64,000 nt of DNA from assembly GCF_026672375.1 (NCBI RefSeq), contig NZ_JAPPRA010000001.1:1984001-2048000 (forward strand), read 5' to 3'. The notes under the pieces were generated by a model. It had not been told where the DNA came from. It searched no databases and saw only the letters and a program-made list of their open reading frames with translations. Source of the DNA: Caulobacter sp. SL161 (GTDB taxonomy: Bacteria > Pseudomonadota > Alphaproteobacteria > Caulobacterales > Caulobacteraceae). The position numbers and the translations under genes are program-made. Position 1 is the stretch's first letter; every line of letters begins with the position of its first letter. Positions 17,036-27,625 of this stretch are shown here, one piece after another.

Positions 17036-18712
17036 ATGAGCGAAGACCTCGAACGCGAGTCGATGGAATACGACGTCGTCATCGTCGGCGGCGGTCCCGC
17101 GGGCCTCTCGGCGGCGATCCGTCTGAAGCAAATGGCCGCCAAGGCCGGGACCGAAATCTCGGTCGCCCTGCTGGAAAAAGGCTCTGAAGTCGGCGCCCAC
17201 ATCCTGTCAGGCGCGGTGATCGACCCCAAGGGCCTGGCCGAGCTCTTCCCCAACTGGAAGGAAGAGGGCGCGCCGCTGGAGACGCCGGTCACCAAGGACC
17301 GCTTCAAGCTGCTGGGCCCGCAAGGCGAGCTGAGCTTGCCGATGTTCGCCATGCCGCCGTTCATGCACAATCACGGCTGCTACATCGCCTCGCTGGGCAA
17401 TCTGACCCGCTGGCTGGCCGGCAAGGCTGAAGAGCTGGGCGTCGAGATCTATCCGGGCTTCGCCGCCTCGGACCTCGTCTGGAACGACGACGGCTCGGTG
17501 AAGGGCGTGGTGGTCGGTGTGGTCGGCATCGCCAAGGACGGCGAGCAGAAGCCGGACTACCAGCCCGGCATGGAACTGCACGGCAAGTACGTCTTCATCG
17601 CCGAGGGCGTGCGCGGCTCGCTGGCCAAGCAACTGATCGCCAAGTTCAAGCTGGACGAGGGCAAGTCGCCGCAGAAGTACGGCATCGGCATCAAGGAACT
17701 CTGGCAGGTGCCGCCCGAGAACCACCAGCCGGGCCTGGCCGAGCACACCACGGGCTGGCCGCTGGATGACCAGACCGGCGGCGGCAGCTTCATGTACCAC
17801 TTCGGAGACAACTACGTGGCCATCGGCTACGTCGTGCACCTGAACTACAAGAACCCCTGGCTCTCGCCCTTCGACGAGTTCCAGCGTTTCAAGCAGCACC
17901 CGACGGTCCGCCCGCATTTGGAAGGCGGCAAGCGCATCGCCTATGGCGCGCGCGCCATTACCGAGGGCGGCTATCAGTCGGTGCCAAAGCTGACCTTCCC
18001 GGGCGGCGCCTTGATCGGCTGCTCGGCGGGCTTTGTGAACGTGCCGCGCATCAAGGGCAGCCATAACGCCGTCAAGACCGGTATTCTGGCCGCCGAAGCT
18101 GCGTTCGAGGCGGTGCAGGCCGGCCGCGCCAGCGATGAGCTGACCGCCTATCAGACGTCCTACGACAAGTCTTGGGTGGCCAAGGAGCTGAAGATCGTCC
18201 GCAACGCCAAGCCGCTGCTGGGCAAGTTCGGCACGGCCCTGGGCGGCGCGCTCGGCATGGCCGACATGTGGGTCAATCACCTGACGGGCGGCGCGCTTGG
18301 CCTGTTCGGTACGATGAAGCACGAGAAGACTGACGCGGCCTCGACTGGTCTCGCCAAGGACTACAAGCCGATCGTCTATCCGAAGCCGGACGGCGTGATC
18401 AGCTTCGACAAGCTGAGCTCGGTGTTCCTGTCGGCGACCAACCACGAGGAAGACCAGCCGGCGCACCTGCGCCTGAAGGATCCCTCTGTGCCGATCCAGG
18501 TGAACCTGCCCAAGTACGGCGAGCCTGCGCGGCTCTACTGCCCGGCCGGCGTCTATGAAGTGCTCTACAATGAGCAGGGCGGTGATCCGCGCTTCCAGAT
18601 CAATGCGCAGAACTGCGTCCACTGCAAAACCTGCGACATCAAGGATCCGTCGCAGAATATCGTCTGGACCACGCCGGAAGGCGGTGGTGGCCCGAACTAT
18701 CCGAACATGTGA
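17036..18712 (+). CDS. Electron-transfer flavoprotein:ubiquinone oxidoreductase
   Basis: 558-residue membrane-associated enzyme that passes electrons from ETF, reduced by acyl-CoA dehydrogenases, to ubiquinone. The FAD-binding motif DVVIVGGGPAGLSAAIRLKQ is near residues 12-31. A ubiquinone-binding domain lies in the middle. The C-terminal ferredoxin-like domain has four cluster cysteines, C502 (CPAGVYE) and C527, C530, C533 (NCVHCKTCDIKDP). Length matches the family. It would serve the acyl-CoA dehydrogenase encoded at 35.7 kb. ETF subunit genes are not next to it. ATG is preceded by CGGGAGATCCC, and a terminator follows. Confidence 0.95.
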   Translation: MSEDLERESMEYDVVIVGGGPAGLSAAIRLKQMAAKAGTEISVALLEKGSEVGAHILSGAVIDPKGLAELFPNWKEEGAPLETPVTKDRFKLLGPQGELSLPMFAMPPFMHNHGCYIASLGNLTRWLAGKAEELGVEIYPGFAASDLVWNDDGSVKGVVVGVVGIAKDGEQKPDYQPGMELHGKYVFIAEGVRGSLAKQLIAKFKLDEGKSPQKYGIGIKELWQVPPENHQPGLAEHTTGWPLDDQTGGGSFMYHFGDNYVAIGYVVHLNYKNPWLSPFDEFQRFKQHPTVRPHLEGGKRIAYGARAITEGGYQSVPKLTFPGGALIGCSAGFVNVPRIKGSHNAVKTGILAAEAAFEAVQAGRASDELTAYQTSYDKSWVAKELKIVRNAKPLLGKFGTALGGALGMADMWVNHLTGGALGLFGTMKHEKTDAASTGLAKDYKPIVYPKPDGVISFDKLSSVFLSATNHEEDQPAHLRLKDPSVPIQVNLPKYGEPARLYCPAGVYEVLYNEQGGDPRFQINAQNCVHCKTCDIKDPSQNIVWTTPEGGGGPNYPNM

Positions 18713-18721
18713 CGAAGCAGT

Positions 18722-18753
18722 CTCCCGCCCCTCAGGTCGGGAGGCTTTTTCTT
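18722..18753 (+). terminator. Rho-independent terminator after ETF-QO gene
   Basis: CTCCCGCCC / GGTCGGGAG stem with a CTCA loop followed by GCTTTTTCTT, 9 bp after the stop codon and before the TPR lipoprotein gene. Confidence 0.75.
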
Positions 18754-18786
18754 GCGGACCGCCTCGAAACCTCCGAGGGTGGCGGC

Positions 18787-20517
18787 ATGACGCGTCTCAA
18801 AGTTCTGCTCGCTTGCGTATCCGTCTCGGCCCTGGCCGCCTGCGCCTCCGGGCCCGCGCAGGTGTCGATGCGCGGCCCTGTCGGCCAGAACTACTCGCTC
18901 TTCGACACGCGGACGTCCTACGGCCAGTTCCTGGCGGGGCAGGCGGCGTTGCGCGACGGCAATTCCAAGGAGGCGGCGACCTACTTCGGGACGGCGGCGG
19001 TGCTGGGCGATGACCCGGGTGTGATCGCCGAACGGTCTTTCACCGCGCTCCTTCTGTCTGGCGAGATCAGCCGCGCCTCAGCGGCCGCCCCGACCGAGAC
19101 GGGTGGGACCGAGGCCATCCGGCGGCTGGGCGTCCTGACCCGCGTCGTCGAAGCGCTGGCCCTGGGCAAGGGCAAGGAGGCGCAGGCCCTGTTGAAGTCT
19201 GATCCGCCCGGCTTCCCGCACCAGCAGGCTGTTGCTCTGCTCGGCCCCTGGGCCGCCGCCGCCGCAGGCGACAAGGAAGGCGCGATCGTCCAGCCGGTGC
19301 TGCGTAACGACAAGCTTGTGCAGTACTTCGGTCAGCAGGGGCAGGCGCGACTGTTCGAACGCGCCAAGCGCTATGACGAGGCCGAGACCGACTACAAGGC
19401 CCTGACCTCCAACGCCGCAACGGCCAGCATCTTCACGTTGGACTACGGCGCGTTTCTCGAGCGCCGTAAGCGTTATGACGATGCGCTGGCGCTCTATGAC
19501 GCCGCGCTTCGCGCCGCCCCGAACGATACAGGCCTGCTGCGCGCGCGCGCGCGCGCTGCCGCCCGAAGCGCCCCGCCGCCCGCCCCGACCCTTCGCCAGG
19601 GCGCGGCGGAGGGCCTGATCGCTTGCGCGGCCACCTTCGCCGGAGAGCGGCAGAACCAGTTTGCGTTGGCCTATCTGCGCTTGGCTTTGCGTCTGGATCC
19701 TGGCCGCGACGAGGCCTGGATCCTGGTCGGCGACCTTCTGAACCAGGGCGATGATCATCGGGCCGCCATCGAAGCCTACGGGCGCGTGCCGGCGGGGGCG
19801 CCGCTCTACGCTTCGGCGCAGAGCAAGATCGCCTGGGCTTGGAACGCGCTGGGCGACAAGGACAAGGCGCTTGAGGTCGCGCGTGCGGCGACGGCTGCCG
19901 CGCCCAACGACCGTGACGCCGCCGTCGCCCTGGCTGATCTTCTGCGCGCCAGCAGTCGCTGGGACGAGTCGGTCGCCGTGCTGGATCTGCTCCTCGCCCG
20001 CGAGGCCGAAGCCCCCGATTGGCGGCTGCTCTACATGCGCGCGATCGCTCTGGAGCAAGGCGGGCGTTGGCCCGAGGCGGAAAAGGATCTGCAGAGCGCG
20101 CTGAAGGTCAATCCTGACGAGCCGGAGCTGCTGAACTTCCTGGGTTATTCCTGGATCGACCGCAACGAGCGTCTCCCCGAGGCCCTGGCGATGGTCGAGA
20201 AGGCGGTTGCGGCGCGGCCGCAGTCGGGCGCCATGATGGACTCCCTGGGCTGGGCCTATTTCCGACTCGGCGACTACAAGACTGCGATCGAGAAGCTGGA
20301 AGCTGCGGTCGAGCTTGAGCCTGGAGACCCCGACATCAATGGCCACCTGGGCGACGCCTACTGGAAGGCTGGTCGCACCATCGAGGCGCGGTTCCAGTGG
20401 CAGCGTGTGCTGAGCCTCGAGCCGACCGACAAGCAGAAGGCCGACTCCGAGGACAAGCTCAAGAACGGCCTGGGCCTCTCGACGCCGGCGACCAAGTCGA
20501 CGATCGCCCACAACTGA
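18787..20517 (+). CDS. TPR-repeat lipoprotein
   Basis: 576-residue protein with a lipoprotein signal ending SALAAC (lipobox Cys at residue 19), followed by many tetratricopeptide repeats. Clear units include EAWILVGDLLNQGDDHRAAIEAYGRVP and, near the C-terminus, GAMMDSLGWAYFRLGDYKTAIEKLEAAVELEPGDP. It is probably tethered to the outer membrane and acts as a protein-binding scaffold, as in many alphaproteobacterial envelope TPR lipoproteins; the partner is unknown. ATG at 18787 is chosen because it starts the lipoprotein signal and follows GAGGGTGG. A frame starting 78 bases earlier overlaps the previous stop. Confidence 0.85.
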   Translation: MTRLKVLLACVSVSALAACASGPAQVSMRGPVGQNYSLFDTRTSYGQFLAGQAALRDGNSKEAATYFGTAAVLGDDPGVIAERSFTALLLSGEISRASAAAPTETGGTEAIRRLGVLTRVVEALALGKGKEAQALLKSDPPGFPHQQAVALLGPWAAAAAGDKEGAIVQPVLRNDKLVQYFGQQGQARLFERAKRYDEAETDYKALTSNAATASIFTLDYGAFLERRKRYDDALALYDAALRAAPNDTGLLRARARAAARSAPPPAPTLRQGAAEGLIACAATFAGERQNQFALAYLRLALRLDPGRDEAWILVGDLLNQGDDHRAAIEAYGRVPAGAPLYASAQSKIAWAWNALGDKDKALEVARAATAAAPNDRDAAVALADLLRASSRWDESVAVLDLLLAREAEAPDWRLLYMRAIALEQGGRWPEAEKDLQSALKVNPDEPELLNFLGYSWIDRNERLPEALAMVEKAVAARPQSGAMMDSLGWAYFRLGDYKTAIEKLEAAVELEPGDPDINGHLGDAYWKAGRTIEARFQWQRVLSLEPTDKQKADSEDKLKNGLGLSTPATKSTIAHN

Positions 20518-20558
20518 GCTATCGGCTTGGGCCTGTCCTAGCCTTGAGTCACGAGATC

Positions 20559-21431
20559 ATGCGGCTGTCTGCGTTCGCCCCGGCCAAGGTCAATCTGTTC
20601 CTGCACGTGGGCGGGCCGGACGCAGAGGGCTATCACCCGATCTCCAGCCTGATGGTGTTCGCCGATGTCGGTGATCGGGTGAACATCCAGCCCAGCGACG
20701 CGCCCGCGTTCGAGACCTGCGGCCCGTTCGGGCGCGAGATCCCCGATGGCGGCGACAATCTGGTGGTTCGCGCCGCGCAGGCCTTTCATCGGCGGCTTGG
20801 CGGTCCGGTCCCGCCCTATCGGCTGATCCTGGAAAAGCACTTGCCGATCGCGGCCGGCCTGGGCGGCGGCTCCAGCGACGCCGGCGCGGCGTTGAAGTTG
20901 TTGCGCGACGCTTTGGCGCCCGGGCTCTCCGATGACGAGCTCGAGCCGCTGGCCGCGAGTCTCGGCGCTGACGGCGCGGCGTGTCTGCATGCGCGAGCCC
21001 TGATCGCCGAGGGGCGTGGCGAGCAGCTCTCGCCCGCGCCCAGCTTGCCCGAGATGAACGCGGTGCTGGTCAATCCCGGCGCGCCGTCGCCGACGGGCGC
21101 GGTCTATCGCGCCTATGATGCAGACGTGCATCCCGATGGCGCGACCATGCCCCCGCTGCCCGACCTTTTGGAGAGCGCCGAAGAGGCCGCCGCCTGGTTG
21201 GCCGTCGCCACTCGCAACGACCTCGAAGCGCCGGCCGTGAGGCTCGAACCGCGTATCGGCGAGGTGCTTGACGTACTGCGGGCGGAACCCGAAAGCCTGC
21301 TTGTTCGGATGTCGGGCTCGGGCGCGACCTGTTTCGCGCTCTGCGCCAGCGACATCGAGGCTGAAGGCTTGGCCGAACGTCTGGAGACGATGCGTCCGGA
21401 CTGGTGGGTGCGGCGCTGCCGCCTGAGCTGA
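20559..21431 (+). CDS. ispE: 4-diphosphocytidyl-2-C-methyl-D-erythritol kinase
   Basis: 290-residue GHMP kinase of the MEP isoprenoid pathway. It phosphorylates the 2-hydroxyl of CDP-ME in the cytosol. Motifs are N-terminal APAKVNLFLHV with the substrate-site lysine, the ATP-binding LPIAAGLGGGSSDAGAALKLL, and the late VRMSGSGATCFALC. Length is standard. ATG at 20559 starts the domain directly; a TTG 15 bases upstream is an alternative. It follows the TPR lipoprotein gene by 41 bp and precedes the cyclophilin gene by 7 bp. Confidence 0.95.
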   Translation: MRLSAFAPAKVNLFLHVGGPDAEGYHPISSLMVFADVGDRVNIQPSDAPAFETCGPFGREIPDGGDNLVVRAAQAFHRRLGGPVPPYRLILEKHLPIAAGLGGGSSDAGAALKLLRDALAPGLSDDELEPLAASLGADGAACLHARALIAEGRGEQLSPAPSLPEMNAVLVNPGAPSPTGAVYRAYDADVHPDGATMPPLPDLLESAEEAAAWLAVATRNDLEAPAVRLEPRIGEVLDVLRAEPESLLVRMSGSGATCFALCASDIEAEGLAERLETMRPDWWVRRCRLS

Positions 21432-21438
21432 GGAGACG

Positions 21439-22077
21439 ATGATGAAACGTCGCGACGTCCTGGCCGCCCTCGGCGTTTTCGCCGTCCCGCCGAGCCTGGC
21501 CTCGGCGCAGATCCTGAGTCTGCCCGCAACGCCGATCGTCCCGGGCGCGGGCGATGTCCTTGTCCGGCTCGACACCAGTCTGGGTCCGATCATCATCGCG
21601 CTGAAGGCGCGGCAAGCGCCGCTGACCGTGGCGAACTTCCTCCGGTATGTGGACGAGAAGCGCTACGACGGTTCGAGCTTCTGGCGCGCAGCCAAGGCGC
21701 CCAGCGCGGTGGATTACGGGTTGATCCAAGGTGGCCTGCAGGGCGATCCGAAGAAGCTGCTGCCGCCGATAGCGCATGAGCCGACGACCCAGACGGGGCT
21801 TCGGCATGTCGACGGAACCTTGTCGCTGGCCCGCAAGGCGCCGGGCACCGGCGACAGCGACTTCTTCATCTGCGTGGGCGACGCGCCCTATCTCGATGCC
21901 AATACGACGGGGGAGGGGGACAACCTCGGCTTCGCGGCCTTCGGGCAGGTGGTGCAGGGCATGGAGATTGTCCGCAAGATCCTGAACCTGCCGACCCCGG
22001 GCAAGGCCACCAACCCCGTCATGGAAGGCCAGATGCTCGACCCGGTCGTGCCTATCGTGACGGCCCGACGAATCTAG
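21439..22077 (+). CDS. Exported cyclophilin-type peptidyl-prolyl isomerase
   Basis: 212-residue cyclophilin domain protein with an N-terminal signal carrying twin arginines (MKRRDVLAALGVFAVPPSLASA), so periplasmic, possibly Tat-exported. The core shows VRLDTSLGPIIIALKARQAPLTVANFLRYVD, then LIQGGLQG, and DSDFFICVGDAP with FAAFGQVVQGMEIV, in the order of bacterial cyclophilins. Several consensus positions of the active site are altered (for example FxMxxxG is not evident), as in other short exported members. GAGGAGACG precedes the paired ATGs at 21439/21442. Confidence 0.85.
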   Translation: MMKRRDVLAALGVFAVPPSLASAQILSLPATPIVPGAGDVLVRLDTSLGPIIIALKARQAPLTVANFLRYVDEKRYDGSSFWRAAKAPSAVDYGLIQGGLQGDPKKLLPPIAHEPTTQTGLRHVDGTLSLARKAPGTGDSDFFICVGDAPYLDANTTGEGDNLGFAAFGQVVQGMEIVRKILNLPTPGKATNPVMEGQMLDPVVPIVTARRI

Positions 22078-22104
22078 GCAGTCGGCATGGCCAAAAAGAG
22101 AAAA

Positions 22105-22128
22105 GGCGCGGAGGTTTCCCTCCGCGCC
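22105..22128. terminator. Terminator between cyclophilin gene and amtB
   Basis: Perfect 10-bp stem GGCGCGGAGG / CCTCCGCGCC with a 4-base loop. Read on the minus strand it is followed by TTTTCTCTTTTT, a good end for amtB; on the plus strand the T-run is poor. Confidence 0.75.
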
Positions 22129-22154
22129 CTTCGGCTTTGAGCCTGGCCCCAGCC

Positions 22155-23687
22155 TTAGCTGTGGTAGGCGCGTTCGCCGTGTTCGGAGATGTCCAGACCG
22201 TCTTCTTCGGCTTCCGGCGCAGCCCGCAGGCCGATCACCAGCTTGATGATGATGAAGACAATGGCCGTGGCGACGGCTGACCACAGGATGGTCACGCCCA
22301 CAGCCTTCAGCTGCGCCATCAGTTGCACACCCATGTCGTACACGGCGGTGTCGCAGGTCGACAGGTCGCCGTCCTTGCCGCAGCTCGTGTAGTCGACGAC
22401 GCCGGCGCCGCCCCAGGCGGGGTTGACCACCAGGCCGGTGCCGATGGCGCCGACGATGCCGCCGATACCGTGGATGCCGAAGGCGTCCAGGCTGTCGTCG
22501 TACTTCAGGGCGTTCTTCACGACCGAGCAGAAGATGATGCAGATCGGCGAGACGACGAGGCCCAGGATCAGCGCGCCCATCGGACCGGCGAAGCCGGCGG
22601 CCGGGGTCACGGCGACGAGGCCGGCCACGATGCCCGAAGCCAAGCCCAGGGCCGACGGCTTCTTGCGGGTGACCCACTCAACGAGGATCCACGACAGACC
22701 CGCGCCGGCGGTGGCGATGAAGGTGTTGACCATGGCCAGCGAGGCGTAGCCGTTCGACTCCAGGTTCGAGCCGGCGTTGAAGCCGAACCAGCCCACCCAC
22801 AGCAGGCCAGCGCCCACCAGGGTCAGGGTCAGCGAGTGCGGGGGCATCGGCTCCTTGCCGTAGCCTTGACGCTTGCCGAGGATCAGGGCGCCGACGAGCG
22901 CGGCGATACCGGCGTTGATGTGCACCACGGTGCCGCCGGCGAAATCCAGGGCGCCGAAGCCCCAGAGCAGGCCCGACTTGATCGTATCTTCAGGCGCCAG
23001 GGCGATGGCGTTCGGGCCCGGCCACCACCAGACCATGTGCGCGATCGGATAGTACGACAGCAGCGGCCACAGGATGGCGAAGGCGACGATGGCGGCGAAC
23101 TTCATGCGCTCGACCAGCGAACCGACCACGAGGGCGGCGGTGATGGCCGCGAAGGTCGACTGGAAGGCGATGAAGGTCAGTTCCGGGATCACGACGCCCG
23201 TGGAGAAGGTCGCCACGTTGCTGGCCGGGGTCACGTCCTTCAGGAAGACGCGGCCCAGACCGCCGACGAACTTGTCCCAGCTGCCGCCGTCCGTGAACGC
23301 GAAGCTGTAGCCCCACAGCATCCAGGCGACGAAGCCGATCAGGGCGACGGTCGAGACCTGCATCATCACCGACAGCATGTTCTTGGCGCGGACGAGGCCG
23401 CCGTAGAACAGCGCCAGACCCGGCAGGATCATAAGCAGGACGAGCAGCGCCGAGGTGAGCATCCAGGCGTTGTCGCCCTTGTCCATCTTGTCTTCGATGG
23501 TCGGGGCGGCGGCCGGCGCAGGCGCGGCTTCAGCAGGGGCGGCGGCCGGAGCCGGCGCGGCCTCGGCGGGCGCGGCGGCGGCCGGCGCGGGCGCGACCTC
23601 CTGGGCGAATGCGGTCGCCCCCAGCGGAGCCCCCGCGATGGTCGCGGCGAGCATAAGCCCCGCCAGCGGTTTGAAGGTGAGTTTCAT
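22155..23687 (-). CDS. amtB: Ammonium transporter
   Basis: 510-residue Amt/MEP/Rh channel protein of the inner membrane. A cleavable signal-like N-terminus (LTFKPLAGLMLAATIAGAPLGATAFA) is followed by a ~45-residue Ala/Pro/Glu-rich repeat linker and then eleven hydrophobic segments. Recognisable signatures are ALDFAGGTVVHINAGIAALVGAL with a pore histidine, and FGIHGIGGIVGAIGTG with the second region. The charged C-terminal tail is where GlnK plugs the channel. It is 26 bp downstream of glnK and co-directional, the classic glnK-amtB operon induced under nitrogen limitation. Confidence 0.95.
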   Translation of the reverse strand: MKLTFKPLAGLMLAATIAGAPLGATAFAQEVAPAPAAAAPAEAAPAPAAAPAEAAPAPAAAPTIEDKMDKGDNAWMLTSALLVLLMILPGLALFYGGLVRAKNMLSVMMQVSTVALIGFVAWMLWGYSFAFTDGGSWDKFVGGLGRVFLKDVTPASNVATFSTGVVIPELTFIAFQSTFAAITAALVVGSLVERMKFAAIVAFAILWPLLSYYPIAHMVWWWPGPNAIALAPEDTIKSGLLWGFGALDFAGGTVVHINAGIAALVGALILGKRQGYGKEPMPPHSLTLTLVGAGLLWVGWFGFNAGSNLESNGYASLAMVNTFIATAGAGLSWILVEWVTRKKPSALGLASGIVAGLVAVTPAAGFAGPMGALILGLVVSPICIIFCSVVKNALKYDDSLDAFGIHGIGGIVGAIGTGLVVNPAWGGAGVVDYTSCGKDGDLSTCDTAVYDMGVQLMAQLKAVGVTILWSAVATAIVFIIIKLVIGLRAAPEAEEDGLDISEHGERAYHS

Positions 23688-23713
23688 CGTCGGTATCCCC
23701 TTTTCCCGATGCG

Positions 23714-24530
<817 letters not shown>

Positions 24531-25430
24531 ATGTCGCGCGAAAAACCCAAGTCCTTCCAAAGCCTGATCCTGACGCTCCATGACTATTGGAGCCGCCAGG
24601 GTTGCGTAATCCTGCAACCGCACGACGTCGAGGTGGGGGCGGGGACCCTGCACCCTGCTACGGTGCTGCGCGCCCTGGGCCCCAAGGCCTGGAACGCGGC
24701 CTATGTGCAGCCCTCGCGCCGCCCGGGCGACGGCCGCTATGGCGAGAACCCCAACCGCCTGCAACACTACTATCAGTACCAGGTGATCCTGAAGCCGAAC
24801 CCCGAGAACATGCAGGACCTGTATCTGGGGTCTCTGGAAGCGATCGGGCTGGACTTGCGCACCCACGACATCCGCTTCGTCGAGGATGACTGGGAGAACC
24901 CGACCGTCGGCGCCTGGGGCCTGGGCTGGGAGGTCTGGTGCGACGGCATGGAGGTGTCGCAGTACACCTACTTCCAGCAGGTCGGCGGCCTGGACGTGAA
25001 CCCGGTCGCGGGCGAGCTGACCTATGGCCTCGAGCGCCTGGCCATGTACGTGTTCGGCGTCGACAACGTCTACGACCTGCCGTTCAACGATCCGGACTCG
25101 CCCCTGGGCGCGACGACCTATGGCGAGGTGTTCCTGGAGAACGAGCGCCAGCAGTCGGAGGCCAATTTCCACGGCTATGACGTGGCCGTGCTCAAGCAGC
25201 AGTTCGAGCAGATGGAAGAGCAGGTCCCGCTGATGCTGGCCCGCTCTTACCAGGACAAGGCCCTGGTGCTGCCCGCCTATGACATGGTCCTCAAGGCCAG
25301 CCACCTCTTCAACCTGATGAACGCCCGCGGCGCGATCGCCGTCGCCGAGCGCGCCAGCTACATCGGCCGCATCCGCGACCTTTGTAAGCTGTGCGCCAGC
25401 GCCTGGGTCGAGCAGCAGGAAGCCGCGTAA
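24531..25430 (+). CDS. glyQ: Glycyl-tRNA synthetase alpha subunit
   Basis: 299-residue catalytic subunit of the heterotetrameric bacterial glycyl-tRNA synthetase. Family text: [18 protein letters not shown] near the N-terminus, [30 protein letters not shown], and the class II motif regions through [20 protein letters not shown]. Length is standard. glyS starts 7 bp after the stop, so both subunits come from one message. Found in most bacteria with the alpha2beta2 enzyme. Confidence 0.97.
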   Translation: MSREKPKSFQSLILTLHDYWSRQGCVILQPHDVEVGAGTLHPATVLRALGPKAWNAAYVQPSRRPGDGRYGENPNRLQHYYQYQVILKPNPENMQDLYLGSLEAIGLDLRTHDIRFVEDDWENPTVGAWGLGWEVWCDGMEVSQYTYFQQVGGLDVNPVAGELTYGLERLAMYVFGVDNVYDLPFNDPDSPLGATTYGEVFLENERQQSEANFHGYDVAVLKQQFEQMEEQVPLMLARSYQDKALVLPAYDMVLKASHLFNLMNARGAIAVAERASYIGRIRDLCKLCASAWVEQQEAA

Positions 25431-25436
25431 GTTAAG

Positions 25437-27596
25437 ATGCCCCAACTTCTCCTCGAACTGTTCTCGGAAGAGATCCCCGCCCGCATGCAGGCCCAGGCCG
25501 CCAAGGACCTGGAGCGCATGGCGCGCGAGCACCTGGCCGCCGCCGGATTCCTGCCCGAGGCGCTGAAGACCTTCGCCGGCCCGCGCCGCCTGACCCTGGT
25601 GGCCGAAGGCCTGCCGCTGGCCCAGGCCGACCGCAAGGAAGAGCTCAAAGGGCCCCGCGTCGGCGCCCCGCCGCAAGCCATGGAAGGCTTCCTGCGCAAG
25701 GCGGGTCTCTCGCAAGACCAGCTGGTCGAGCGCGACGGCGTCTACATGGCCTTCATCGAAAAGAAGGGCCGCCCGACCGCTGAGATTATCGCCGAGATGG
25801 TCGAGGCCATCGTGCGCGGCTTCCCGTGGCCCAAGTCGATGATCTGGGGCACGAAGAAGCTGCGCTGGGTGCGGCCGCTCAAGCGCATCCTGTGCGTGCT
25901 GGACCGCGAGGTCGTGCCGTTCTCGATCGAGGGCATTGAAAGCGGCGACGTCACCGAAGGCCACCGCTTCATGGGCGAGGCCAAGCCGTTCGTCGCCAAG
26001 GACTTCGACGAGTATGTCGCGGGCCTGGAAAAGCACTTCGTCGTGCTGGACGTCGAGGAGCGCAAGCAGCGCATTCTCGAGGGTTGCAAGACCCTGTGCT
26101 TTGCGCGTCATCTCGAATTGGTCGAGGACCAGGGCCTGCTGGACGAAGTCGCGGGCCTGGCCGAATGGCCGACCCCGGTGCTGGGCGACATGGACCCGGC
26201 GTTCCTGGACTTGCCGCCCGAGGTGATCCGCACCTCGATGCGCACGCACCAGAAGTACTTCGCGGTGAAGAAGCCCGGTGAGCCGGGTCTGGCCCCGCAC
26301 TTCATCACCATCGCCAACATCGAAGCCGCCGACGGCGGCAAGGTGATCGCCGCCGGCAACGCCAAGGTGCTGTCGGCCCGCCTCGCCGACGCCCGCTTCT
26401 TCTGGGACGAGGACCGAAAGGCCGGCAATTTCGACGCCTGGCTGAAGAAGCTGGACGGCGTGACCTTCCACGCCAAGCTCGGCACGATGGCGGAGCGCGT
26501 CGAGCGCATCGTCGCCCTGGCCGGCGAGATCGCCCCGCTGGTCGGCGCCGATGTCGAGAAGGCCAAGGAGGCCGCGCGCCTGGCCAAGGCGGACTTGGCT
26601 TCCGGCATGGTCGGCGAGTTCCCGGAACTGCAGGGCCTGATGGGCGGCTACTACGCCCGCGAAGCCGGCCTCGATCCCGATATCGCCGCCGCGATCCAGG
26701 ACCACTACAAGCCGCAAGGCCCCTCGGACGCCGTCCCGACCGCGCCGCTGGCGATCGCCGTGGCCCTGGCCGACAAGCTAGATACGCTGGTTGGCTTCTT
26801 CGCGATCGACGAGAAGCCGACGGGCAGCAAGGACCCGTACGCGCTGCGTCGGGCGGCGCTGGGCGTGATCCGGATTGTGCTGGAGAACGGTGACCGCTTG
26901 TCCTTGCTCAAGTTGCTCACCATCCACAGAGATTTCCTTTGGGAGCAACTGAGCACGGCCTTCGCCATTAGGAAGGCGCAAGAGGCAGATGGTATTGTCC
27001 AGAGCTTTGGCATTGCGAAGCCGGGTGTCGGTGTCATTGATGCCGAGAAATTGGCGCGAGGGGAGGGGCCTTCGCCTACGGCCGTTGAGTTGCTCGCCTT
27101 CTTCGCCGACCGCCTGAAAGTCACGCTCCGCGACCAAGGCAAGCGCCACGACCTCGTCGACGCGGTCTTCGCCCTCGGCGACGATGACCTCGCGCGCATC
27201 GTCGCGCGGGTCGAGGCGCTGGACGGCTTCCTGAAGACCGACGACGGTAAGAACCTGCTGGCCGGTTACAAGCGCGCCTCCAACATCCTCAAGGCCGAGG
27301 AGAAGAAGGGCGCTCTGCCGAGCGGCGAGCCGGAGGCTCCGGCCGCCGACAGCGCCGCCGAGGTCCAGCTGTTCGACGCCCTGCGCGTGCTGAAGGGCCC
27401 GTTGGCCGACGCCCTGAAGTCGGAAGGCTTCACCGGCGCCATGGCCCAGTTGGCTGGCCTGCGCGGTCCGGTGGACGCCTATCTGGACGGCGTCTTCGTC
27501 AACGACCCCGAGCACCGCGACAACCGCCTGCGCACGCTGGCGGCCGTGCGCGACGCTATGGGCCAGGTGGCGGACTTTGGATTGATCGCGGGGTAG
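25437..27596 (+). CDS. glyS: Glycyl-tRNA synthetase beta subunit
   Basis: 719-residue tRNA-binding subunit of glycyl-tRNA synthetase. Start MPQLLLELFSEEIPARMQ, then the FMGEAKPFVAKDFDEYV and RTHQKYFAVKK blocks, HD-like HAKLGTMAERVERI, and the anticodon-binding C-terminus are all typical. It is about 30 residues longer than the E. coli enzyme. The extra length appears between IRIVLENGD (about residue 480) and LLAFFADRLKV (about 555). That stretch, roughly bases 26895-27100, is written in codons unlike the rest of the gene (AGA, AGG, several TTG, ATT and GGT). It may be an in-frame insertion or a poorly constrained loop. Confidence 0.95.
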   Translation: MPQLLLELFSEEIPARMQAQAAKDLERMAREHLAAAGFLPEALKTFAGPRRLTLVAEGLPLAQADRKEELKGPRVGAPPQAMEGFLRKAGLSQDQLVERDGVYMAFIEKKGRPTAEIIAEMVEAIVRGFPWPKSMIWGTKKLRWVRPLKRILCVLDREVVPFSIEGIESGDVTEGHRFMGEAKPFVAKDFDEYVAGLEKHFVVLDVEERKQRILEGCKTLCFARHLELVEDQGLLDEVAGLAEWPTPVLGDMDPAFLDLPPEVIRTSMRTHQKYFAVKKPGEPGLAPHFITIANIEAADGGKVIAAGNAKVLSARLADARFFWDEDRKAGNFDAWLKKLDGVTFHAKLGTMAERVERIVALAGEIAPLVGADVEKAKEAARLAKADLASGMVGEFPELQGLMGGYYAREAGLDPDIAAAIQDHYKPQGPSDAVPTAPLAIAVALADKLDTLVGFFAIDEKPTGSKDPYALRRAALGVIRIVLENGDRLSLLKLLTIHRDFLWEQLSTAFAIRKAQEADGIVQSFGIAKPGVGVIDAEKLARGEGPSPTAVELLAFFADRLKVTLRDQGKRHDLVDAVFALGDDDLARIVARVEALDGFLKTDDGKNLLAGYKRASNILKAEEKKGALPSGEPEAPAADSAAEVQLFDALRVLKGPLADALKSEGFTGAMAQLAGLRGPVDAYLDGVFVNDPEHRDNRLRTLAAVRDAMGQVADFGLIAG

Positions 27597-27625
27597 GGCT
27601 TAGGGCCCTATCCCAACAACAAGCA

